From contig JAFUKH010000073.1 in NCBI GenBank assembly GCA_017467845.1, positions 1 through 45,985 of the forward strand: a stretch of DNA of 45,985 nt, given 5' to 3'. The notes beneath the pieces are model-generated. The model saw only the letters and a list, made by a program, of their open reading frames with translations, was not told the DNA's origin and did no database searches. Shown piece by piece: positions 8,814 to 15,248 of this stretch (positions are counted from its first letter, which is position 1; each line of letters begins with the position of its first letter). A program made the position numbers and the translations under genes. This DNA is from Lachnospiraceae bacterium. GTDB lineage: Bacteria; Bacillota; Clostridia; Lachnospirales; Lachnospiraceae.

Positions 8814-10151
8814 CTAGGAAGTCTTTATATAATCCGAAATCTCCACAACCTTACCATCATCGGACTTTGCCCCGTCCGTTACTATGGTTTCGGAGAACAT
8901 ATCGTAGTAACCTACCGTATTTTTATCTGACACAACTGTAATATTCAGCGCATCATACAATCTGTGATACACCTCAAAGGTATCTCCGTTGTATCCGGTT
9001 ACACCAAAGGAAAGCAAGTACTCTCCGCCCTGCAGAGTCATCTTCTGCTTAAAGGTAATGTCCTTCACCATTCCCGGCTTCACACTATCTAAAAACGCTT
9101 TCTCTATCATTGTATTTGTACCGGTAATCTCTACGCCGATTGCATTCTTTACGGAAAAAGCAAAAATAGGTGCGGGCAAAGTATCATTAAAGCGCACACG
9201 CATATGAATGGTAAACTCGCTACCCTTTAAGATTGCATTGGTCTTAACGCCTCTGTCATCGGTTACATATACAGACTCAATAACTCCCTGCTTGGTTCCA
9301 TACTCCAAAAGGTCCGGATTCTTTCCCAGGTCTGCTGCATCCGCATCTGCCACAGCTGCCTTTTTAATTCCCTCATCCTCTAGGAGATTGGTGCTTTCAT
9401 CACTCTCATCCGTTGTATACTGTCCCACCAGTACGCGCTTATAAGTATCAATCATCTCCTTGGGAGAACCCTCTCCCAGAAGAGTTCCCTTATTGAGCAG
9501 ATACACTCTGTCACAATATTTGCTGATACTGCTTAAATCATGACTTACGAAGACAATGGTCTTACCCATCTTCTTAAATTCTTCAAATTTGTGATAGCAC
9601 TTTGCCTGGAAGAACACGTCACCTACCGACAAAGCCTCATCTACAATAAGAATCTCCGGCTCGATATTAATGGCCACAGCAAAAGCCAGTCGCACAAACA
9701 TACCACTGGAATAAGTCTTACAAGGCTGATACACGTAATCTCCGATGTCCGCAAATTCTAAAATTGCAGGGAGCTTTTCATCAATCTCTTTCTCTGAGAA
9801 GCCCATCATGGTTCCGTTCAGGTATACGTTCTCAATACCATTGTACTCCATATTAAAGCCGGCTCCCAGCTCAAGAAGTGCTGAGATACGGCCGTTTACC
9901 TTTACATTTCCCTCAGAAGGATTCACTACACCGGTAATAATCTTAAGAATTGTTGACTTACCGGAGCCATTGGTTCCTATAATACCTACCGTTTCTCCTG
10001 TTTTAATCTGGAGACTGACACCATTTAGCGCATAATGCTTTTTAGCAGGTTTCTTGGATAGTCCAAAGGCCTCCTTCATACGATCCGACGGCTTGTCATA
10101 TAATTTATATACTTTCTTAACGTTATCTACATCTATTGCAACTTTACTCAT
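8814..10151 (-). CDS. wzt: Wzt-type polysaccharide export ABC ATPase with C-terminal glycan-binding extension
   Basis: This 445-residue ATPase powers export of a completed polysaccharide through the Wzm permease. It has Walker A GTNGSGKST (59-67), signature YSSGMFVRLAFA (about 148-158) and Walker B ILIVDEAL (167-174). From about residue 255 a further 190 residues continue past the usual TagH/Wzt core. This extension is beta-rich and fits the Wzt C-terminal carbohydrate-binding type, which recognises a capped chain end. I chose ATG 10151 over an upstream ATG at 10181 because GAGG sits six bases before it. Two perfect hairpins lie in the gap upstream of it. The capping candidate follows 14 bases downstream. 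Confidence 0.92.
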   Translation of the reverse strand: MSKVAIDVDNVKKVYKLYDKPSDRMKEAFGLSKKPAKKHYALNGVSLQIKTGETVGIIGTNGSGKSTILKIITGVVNPSEGNVKVNGRISALLELGAGFNMEYNGIENVYLNGTMMGFSEKEIDEKLPAILEFADIGDYVYQPCKTYSSGMFVRLAFAVAINIEPEILIVDEALSVGDVFFQAKCYHKFEEFKKMGKTIVFVSHDLSSISKYCDRVYLLNKGTLLGEGSPKEMIDTYKRVLVGQYTTDESDESTNLLEDEGIKKAAVADADAADLGKNPDLLEYGTKQGVIESVYVTDDRGVKTNAILKGSEFTIHMRVRFNDTLPAPIFAFSVKNAIGVEITGTNTMIEKAFLDSVKPGMVKDITFKQKMTLQGGEYLLSFGVTGYNGDTFEVYHRLYDALNITVVSDKNTVGYYDMFSETIVTDGAKSDDGKVVEISDYIKTS

Positions 10152-10166
10152 TCCAATCCTCATGCA

Positions 10167-10229
10167 TATCGCAAGTCTCACTTGCGATACTGCCCAAATA
10201 GAAGAGTGAAAAATCTATGATTTTTCACT
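10167..10229. repeat. Two perfect hairpins in the wzm-wzt gap
   Basis: Bases 10167-10189 form a perfect 10-bp stem with a CTC loop (TATCGCAAGT / ACTTGCGATA). Bases 10205-10229 form a perfect 10-bp stem with a five-base loop (AGTGAAAAAT / ATTTTTCACT). Together they occupy most of the 88-base gap. The first stem lies about a dozen bases before the wzt ribosome binding site. Neither is followed by a good T-tract on the minus strand. RNA processing, protection or translational tuning seems more likely than full termination. Confidence 0.7.
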
Positions 10230-10239
10230 TTATAATTCT

Positions 10240-11253
10240 TTACAATACATCTGCGAAATGTACCTTCAATCTCTTAAATATCAAAGCACCGATACCAAAA
10301 AGTACCACGGTAAATATCCAGAAATACATGGTAGAATAAAAGTCTTCAAAGAACCATGTCTGTCCATAAATCGCATCACGGTACCCCTGCACAATATATA
10401 CAAGAGGATTAATCTTCAAAAGATTTACTACATCACCATATTTGCTTACCAAATCATCCATATTCCAAAGAATGGGAGTTGCCCACATTCCAATTTGAAG
10501 AGCAATGTTAATAATCTGCGCCAAGTCCTTGAAAAACACCATAATTGCGCAGGTAGAATAGCACAGTGCCAACACAAAGATAAACAGGCATGCACTATAA
10601 TAGAAAATCTGTAGCGTGTACAAAGTAGGAAAATAACCATAACACATTGCTACAATAATCAGTACACCCACAAAGAACGCATGGATAAAGGTAGCACCGA
10701 TAACCTTTATGATGGGGATAATACTAATCTTAAATACCACCTTCTTTACCAGATAGCTGTATTCAATGAGTGCCATTGTTCCATGGTTTAACGCCTCGCT
10801 GAAATAAAACCATGGCACAAGTCCGGCTGTCAGAAACAGCACAAAAGGAACCTCTACTCCGGCACGAAGTTCCGGCCCTTTGCTGCCAAAGACTTTGTCA
10901 AATACCAGAAAGTACATCAGCACGGTTACTACCGGCTGTGCCATTGCCCATACAGCCCCCAGATAGGATCCGGCATATCTCTTCTTAAAGTCATTCTTGG
11001 ATAATTTCCAAATCAGGTGCCTGCTCTGCCAAAGTTCCACCGGAAGAGTGGTAAACTTCTCATAAAACCGCACAAATATAATGCAGGATACCACAATGAG
11101 TGCGCAGGAAATCACTTTTTTAACAAGCTCTTCCTGAGGATCCGCAAAGGGATTATGATGTACCACAATAATGGTCATCATAAGCACTGCCACAAATATA
11201 AAAATTGCAATAACACCTTTTTTTGAAAAACGTGGTTTCTTTTTCAGCTGCAT
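10240..11253 (-). CDS. wzm: Wzm/TagG-type polysaccharide export ABC permease
   Basis: This ABC-2 membrane permease moves a lipid-linked polysaccharide across the membrane with Wzt. The conserved core starts near LIWKLSKNDFKKRYAGSYLG and runs through about six membrane segments, with WAMAQPVVTVLMYFLVF and a NPLVYIVQGYRD loop typical of the family. At 337 residues it is longer than the usual 260-270. The extra 75 or so N-terminal residues carry two more predicted membrane helices. ATG 11253 overlaps the rfbC stop (TAATG), suggesting translational coupling. A TTG at 11259, two codons upstream, has a better-spaced AGGAG and is an alternative start. Confidence 0.9.
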   Translation of the reverse strand: MQLKKKPRFSKKGVIAIFIFVAVLMMTIIVVHHNPFADPQEELVKKVISCALIVVSCIIFVRFYEKFTTLPVELWQSRHLIWKLSKNDFKKRYAGSYLGAVWAMAQPVVTVLMYFLVFDKVFGSKGPELRAGVEVPFVLFLTAGLVPWFYFSEALNHGTMALIEYSYLVKKVVFKISIIPIIKVIGATFIHAFFVGVLIIVAMCYGYFPTLYTLQIFYYSACLFIFVLALCYSTCAIMVFFKDLAQIINIALQIGMWATPILWNMDDLVSKYGDVVNLLKINPLVYIVQGYRDAIYGQTWFFEDFYSTMYFWIFTVVLFGIGALIFKRLKVHFADVL

Positions 11254-11813
11254 TAACAATACTTCTCCTGATATTTCTCAAATGGTTCATGTACCTTATC
11301 CTTTTCAGAAAGGATGATTTCCATTCCTTCCGGAATCGGCCATTCTACACCGATGGCAGGGTCGTTATACATAAGGCCACCCTCGTCGCCCGGATGATAA
11401 AAATCGGTTACCTTATAGCAGAATTCTGCATAATCAGACAGAACCAAAAAGCCATGTGCAAATCCCTTAGGAACAAAAAACTGCTTCTTATTCTCTTCCG
11501 AAAGAAGTACTCCCTTCCACTGTCCAAAGGTTGGAGAGCCTTTCCTAAGGTCTACTGCCACATCAAAAACTTCACCCTTAATTACACGTACCAACTTATC
11601 CTGAGGATAATTTATCTGGAAATGAAGTCCTCGAAGCACACCTTTCTTCGATGCAGACTGATTATCCTGCACAAATTCCACATCAATACCGGCTTCCTTA
11701 TAGTCGTTATAATTATATGTTTCTACAAAATAACCTCTTTCATCACCGAAAACAGTTGGTGTAATCACCTTTAAGCCTTCGATTTCACATGTTTCAACTG
11801 TAATTTTGCCCAT
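11253..11813 (-). CDS. rfbC: dTDP-4-dehydrorhamnose 3,5-epimerase
   Basis: RmlC/RfbC converts dTDP-4-keto-6-deoxy-D-glucose to dTDP-4-keto-L-rhamnose in the cytoplasm. The cupin protein has 186 residues, the normal length. The signature GDERGYFVETYN is near 23-34. The catalytic base is H64 in RGLHFQ, and the catalytic tyrosine is likely Y133 in EFCYKVTDFYHPGDEGG. It lies in an operon with rfbA and rfbB, separated from rfbA by a GH25 gene. No RfbD reductase is in the window. The product could therefore be rhamnose, if rfbD is elsewhere, or another dTDP-6-deoxy-L-hexose. Confidence 0.93.
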   Translation of the reverse strand: MGKITVETCEIEGLKVITPTVFGDERGYFVETYNYNDYKEAGIDVEFVQDNQSASKKGVLRGLHFQINYPQDKLVRVIKGEVFDVAVDLRKGSPTFGQWKGVLLSEENKKQFFVPKGFAHGFLVLSDYAEFCYKVTDFYHPGDEGGLMYNDPAIGVEWPIPEGMEIILSEKDKVHEPFEKYQEKYC

Positions 11814-11825
11814 AATTTACCTCTT

Positions 11826-13082
11826 CTAATAATCTTCTTTTAGGTAGCTGATATCTAAGTCTACACGACCTTCAATACCGTCCACTTTACCACTGGAAGT
11901 GTACTGCCACATCTCATAATACCCCTCATATTTGGGAACACTTCGATACTCAGCCAACCAGATAACATACTGATCCAGCTGCTCCGTGTGCAGATTGTTA
12001 TTCAGCCAATTGCGGCTGGCATATACACCGGCCGTATATCCGGAATTCTCTACAGTACGGCAGAATGCCTCGCAGACCAGCGTTCTGGTATTCACATCCA
12101 GACCATCCGCTCTACCGTTACCACCTGCACCCTCTGTATCAATATAAATCGGATAGGTCAGCTGATAATCCTCCACCAGTTGAAGAACCATGGATGCTTC
12201 TTCCACCGCTTCAATCTCGTTGATTGCCTGGGTAAAGAAATATACACCTACATCAATTCCGGCATTAATAGCACCTCTGATATTTGCTTCAAAGTAAGGG
12301 TCCACAATAAGGCTTCCCGTAGTAGAACCACGGTATCCGGCTCTGATAATAGCAAACTGCACACCTGCATTTGCCACCTTTTCCCAATCGATTTCCCCCT
12401 GCCACTTGGACACATCGATACCGACCTGGGTATTCTTGCTGCCCGCCTGAAGCTTCTTCATCTCGGTCTTATCCGCATCATCAAGAGCGTCCTTAACACC
12501 GGTATCTTCCAACTCTGCATCAATTTCTTCTTCCGTCTTAATCAAAAGAGAAATATCATCAATGGGTACATATTCCACTTTATCTTTTACATAAATCTTG
12601 GTTGAATTGGTAGGAACCTTGTAGCCCACCATGGGATTTAAGGACACATGATAATCACCGGATACAATATCCCCAATATAGATTACTCCATCCTTGTCCA
12701 AATCCTTGTATTCACCCAGCTCCTCCACTTCAATGAAAAAGCTTTTTCCGGTCACTGGCTGACCGTCCTGTCCTACAATCTGTATACGCAGATCCCTCTC
12801 CACACTGGTTACCATCAGCGACAGGCGATTGGAATCATCCTGCACCATCCCCATAAAGGAATCGGCATCTACATCAAAAAAAGTAGGATCATCTAAAAAC
12901 GCTGACAAATCATTTCCAATCTGGTTGGAGTCCTTACTCTCTTCCACTGCCTCTGAAGGCATAATAAGAGATGTATTCACGTTGGCAGGCTTTTCCTGAT
13001 TCACCAGAACCACTAAAAATACTGCAATGGAAATCACTGCCAGTGCACTAACAATACATAAGCGTTTCAGCTTAGAGTCCAT
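11826..13082 (-). CDS. Membrane-anchored GH25 lysozyme-like protein
   Basis: This GH25 (Chalaropsis-type) muramidase would cleave peptidoglycan outside the membrane. The 418-residue protein has an uncleaved-looking signal anchor (about 8-27). A beta-rich domain follows at about 85-180 ([18 protein letters not shown] onward) and recurs in the large GH25 at 15249-17966. The GH25 domain covers about the last 200 residues. Its active-site residues are visible as GIDVSKWQG, the acidic pair in YIDTEG, and the terminal VDLDIS. The start 13082 has GAGG six bases upstream, and its ATG overlaps the 3' end of rfbA by 11 bases. Its position between rfbA and rfbC suggests it opens or remodels the wall for the polymer made by this operon. 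Confidence 0.9.
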   Translation of the reverse strand: MDSKLKRLCIVSALAVISIAVFLVVLVNQEKPANVNTSLIMPSEAVEESKDSNQIGNDLSAFLDDPTFFDVDADSFMGMVQDDSNRLSLMVTSVERDLRIQIVGQDGQPVTGKSFFIEVEELGEYKDLDKDGVIYIGDIVSGDYHVSLNPMVGYKVPTNSTKIYVKDKVEYVPIDDISLLIKTEEEIDAELEDTGVKDALDDADKTEMKKLQAGSKNTQVGIDVSKWQGEIDWEKVANAGVQFAIIRAGYRGSTTGSLIVDPYFEANIRGAINAGIDVGVYFFTQAINEIEAVEEASMVLQLVEDYQLTYPIYIDTEGAGGNGRADGLDVNTRTLVCEAFCRTVENSGYTAGVYASRNWLNNNLHTEQLDQYVIWLAEYRSVPKYEGYYEMWQYTSSGKVDGIEGRVDLDISYLKEDY

Positions 13083-13941
13083 TTGCTACCTCAACTAAAT
13101 ATTTACCGTACTCAGTCTTCATTAATGGTTCCGCAAGCTTTAACAGCTGCTCCTTGTCAATGAATCCTCTCTTATATGCGATTTCTTCAATGCAGGATAC
13201 ATAAAGTCCCTGACGCTTTTGGAATGCCTCTACGAAGTTGGCTGCCTCAAGAAGTGCGTCATGATTACCGGTATCCAGCCATGCAAAGCCACGTCCCATG
13301 GTCTCTACGCGGAGAGTTCCTCTGCGTAAATACTCGTTGTTGATAGAGGTGATTTCGATTTCTCCTCTTGCAGATGGCTTTACATTCTTAGCAATCTCTA
13401 CTACATCATTATCGTAGAAGTAAAGTCCCGGAACTGCATAGTTGCTCTTAGGATTTGCAGGCTTCTCCTCGATGGAAAGTGCCTTACCCTCTACATCAAA
13501 TTCAACTACACCATACTCTCTCGGGTCACGTACATAGTAACCGAAGATGGTTGCTCCGCTCTCTCTTGCTGCCACTTCGCGCAGAAGCTTAGAGAAGCTC
13601 TGACCATAGAAAATATTGTCTCCCAGTACAAGTGCCACCCTGTCATCTCCGATGAATTCCTCACCGATGATAAATGCATCAGCAAGTCCTCTGGGAGTCT
13701 CCTGTACAGCATAATGAATATCCATACCCAGCTGGCTGCCGTCACCTAAAAGTTCCTTAAATACAGGTAAATCTCTGGGGGTAGAAATAATAAGCACCTC
13801 TCTGATACCTGCCAGCATCAGGGTTGATAAAGGATAATAAATCATGGGCTTATCATATACCGGCATAATCTGCTTGGAAATTGCCTTGGTTAACGGGTAA
13901 AGACGGGTGCCTGAACCACCTGCTAAAATAATACCTTTCAT
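13072..13941 (-). CDS. rfbA: Glucose-1-phosphate thymidylyltransferase
   Basis: RmlA/RfbA joins glucose-1-phosphate and dTTP to give dTDP-glucose, the first step of dTDP-sugar synthesis. At 289 residues it has the family length. It shows the nucleotide-binding [11 protein letters not shown] (8-18), [25 protein letters not shown] and [20 protein letters not shown]. The ATG at 13941 has AGGAG eight bases upstream. A hairpin with terminator features (13978-14002) separates it from rfbB, so its level may be set by read-through from the rfbB promoter. Its glucose-1-phosphate may come from the mutase at 890-2611. Confidence 0.96.
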   Translation of the reverse strand: MKGIILAGGSGTRLYPLTKAISKQIMPVYDKPMIYYPLSTLMLAGIREVLIISTPRDLPVFKELLGDGSQLGMDIHYAVQETPRGLADAFIIGEEFIGDDRVALVLGDNIFYGQSFSKLLREVAARESGATIFGYYVRDPREYGVVEFDVEGKALSIEEKPANPKSNYAVPGLYFYDNDVVEIAKNVKPSARGEIEITSINNEYLRRGTLRVETMGRGFAWLDTGNHDALLEAANFVEAFQKRQGLYVSCIEEIAYKRGFIDKEQLLKLAEPLMKTEYGKYLVEVANGL

Positions 13942-13965
13942 GTGTTTTCTCCTACTTTCTTCTTA

Positions 13966-14002
13966 AAACGAGCAAAAGGCCAGAGGGGTTTCTCTCTTGG
14001 CC
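13966..14002 (-). terminator. Intra-operon terminator-like hairpin between rfbB and rfbA
   Basis: On the minus strand, GGCCAAGAG...CTCTGGCC (14002-13978) forms a stable stem. TTTTGCTCGTTTT follows directly. It sits 13 bases after the rfbB stop. I see no promoter between it and rfbA, so partial read-through or an attenuation role is more plausible than complete termination. Confidence 0.6.
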
Positions 14003-14015
14003 ATTGCATTCTTAT

Positions 14016-15098
14016 TTATTTCTCATACATATCGTTGTAATACTTCTGATAATCACCACTGGTTACGTTCTTCATCCAGTCCTCGTTCTCAAAGAACCAG
14101 GCGATAGTCTTCTTAATACCATCCTTGAACATGGTCTCCGGATACCAGCCGATTTCTTCCTTAATCTTGTCCGGAGCAATGGCGTATCTTCTGTCATGTC
14201 CCTTACGATCTTCCACGTAGGTAATCAGGTCAGTGCTTACCAATGCCTTTCTCGGATCACCTTCCGGAAGCATCTCCTGAAGAGTCTCAATGATAATATT
14301 GATAATTTCGATGTTCTGCTTCTCATTGTGGCCACCTACATTATAGGTTTCGAACAGTCTTCCCTGCTCCTGTACCATATCGATTGCCTTTGCATGGTCT
14401 TCTACAAATAACCAGTCACGTACATTCTTACCATCGCCGTATACCGGAAGCTTCTTGCCCTGAAGAGCGTTGTTGATGATAAGCGGAATCAGCTTCTCCG
14501 GGAACTGATAAGGTCCGTAGTTGTTAGAACAGTTAGTGATGTTCGCAGGGAACTTATAGGTGTCCATATATGCCTTTACCAGCATATCGGAGCTTGCCTT
14601 ACTTGCAGAATATGGACTGTGTGGATCATAAGGGGTTGTCTCATAGAAGAATGCATTCTCATCATCCGGAAGAGAACCGTATACTTCGTCGGTAGAAACA
14701 TGCAAGAACTTCTTACCCTCTTTAAAGCTACCATCAGGAAGCTCCCACGCTTCCTTTGCACAGTTTAACATTACCGCAGTACCGAGTACGTTGGTCTGAA
14801 CAAATACCTCCGGGTTACGAATGGAACGGTCTACATGACTCTCTGCCGCAAAATGCACAACTCTGTCGATATCGTTCTCCTGGAAAATCTTACGGATAGC
14901 ATCCTTATCGCAGATATTTGCCTTAACGAAGGTATAGTTATCTCTACCCTCTACCTCCTTTAAGTTCTCTAAGTTACCTGCATAGGTAAGAGCATCCACG
15001 TTGATAATGCGGATCTCGTTATCATACTTTTTAAACATATAGTGAATGTAATTAGAACCGATAAATCCGGCTCCTCCGGTTACTAAATAAGTTCTCAT
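14016..15098 (-). CDS. rfbB: dTDP-glucose 4,6-dehydratase
   Basis: RmlB/RfbB is an NAD-dependent extended SDR enzyme that converts dTDP-glucose to dTDP-4-keto-6-deoxyglucose. That product is the branch point for RfbC and for the WecE aminotransferase at 22245-23381. It has the Rossmann motif TGGAGFIGSN (7-16), STDEVYGSL with the catalytic Asp-Glu pair, and the YSASK active-site pair. I chose ATG 15098 over 15122 because AAGGAG is seven bases upstream and the protein then begins MRTYLVTGGAGFIG, as in the family. This gives 360 residues. A promoter with an extended -10 lies directly upstream, making it the likely first gene of the export operon. Confidence 0.95.
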   Translation of the reverse strand: MRTYLVTGGAGFIGSNYIHYMFKKYDNEIRIINVDALTYAGNLENLKEVEGRDNYTFVKANICDKDAIRKIFQENDIDRVVHFAAESHVDRSIRNPEVFVQTNVLGTAVMLNCAKEAWELPDGSFKEGKKFLHVSTDEVYGSLPDDENAFFYETTPYDPHSPYSASKASSDMLVKAYMDTYKFPANITNCSNNYGPYQFPEKLIPLIINNALQGKKLPVYGDGKNVRDWLFVEDHAKAIDMVQEQGRLFETYNVGGHNEKQNIEIINIIIETLQEMLPEGDPRKALVSTDLITYVEDRKGHDRRYAIAPDKIKEEIGWYPETMFKDGIKKTIAWFFENEDWMKNVTSGDYQKYYNDMYEK

Positions 15099-15132
15099 TT
15101 TTATTCTCCTTATAATGGACATATTTTCTTGA

Positions 15133-15141
15133 ATTATAACA
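15133..15141 (-). promoter_or_regulatory. Extended -10 promoter of the rfbB operon
   Basis: On the minus strand TGTTATAAT (15141-15133) is a perfect TATAAT with an extended TG element, about 35 bases before the rfbB ATG. No good -35 is present at the usual distance, which is compatible with an extended -10 promoter. Confidence 0.6.
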
Positions 15142-15188
15142 CATCCTTTGTCCGCAAACTAGCATTTCTTGCCGTAATTAAGATTTTC

Positions 15189-15239
15189 ATAAGAAATTAG
15201 AGGGCGAATCTGCTTCTTTTTTTGCAAATCGCCCTCTAA
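15189..15239 (-). terminator. Terminator of the large GH25 gene
   Basis: An 11-bp perfect stem, TTAGAGGGCGA / TCGCCCTCTAA (15239-15229 with 15207-15197), begins ten bases after the GH25 stop. A TTTCTTAT tract follows on the minus strand. It separates the GH25 transcript from the rfbB promoter. Confidence 0.8.
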
Positions 15240-15248
15240 AACATAGAA

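Noticed and set aside
10167-10229. Riboswitch or small RNA gene in the wzm-wzt gap
   Set aside because: Only simple hairpins are seen, with no recognisable aptamer pattern and no separate promoter.
11253-15098. A complete dTDP-rhamnose pathway
   Set aside because: No rfbD reductase is in the window, so rhamnose cannot be concluded.
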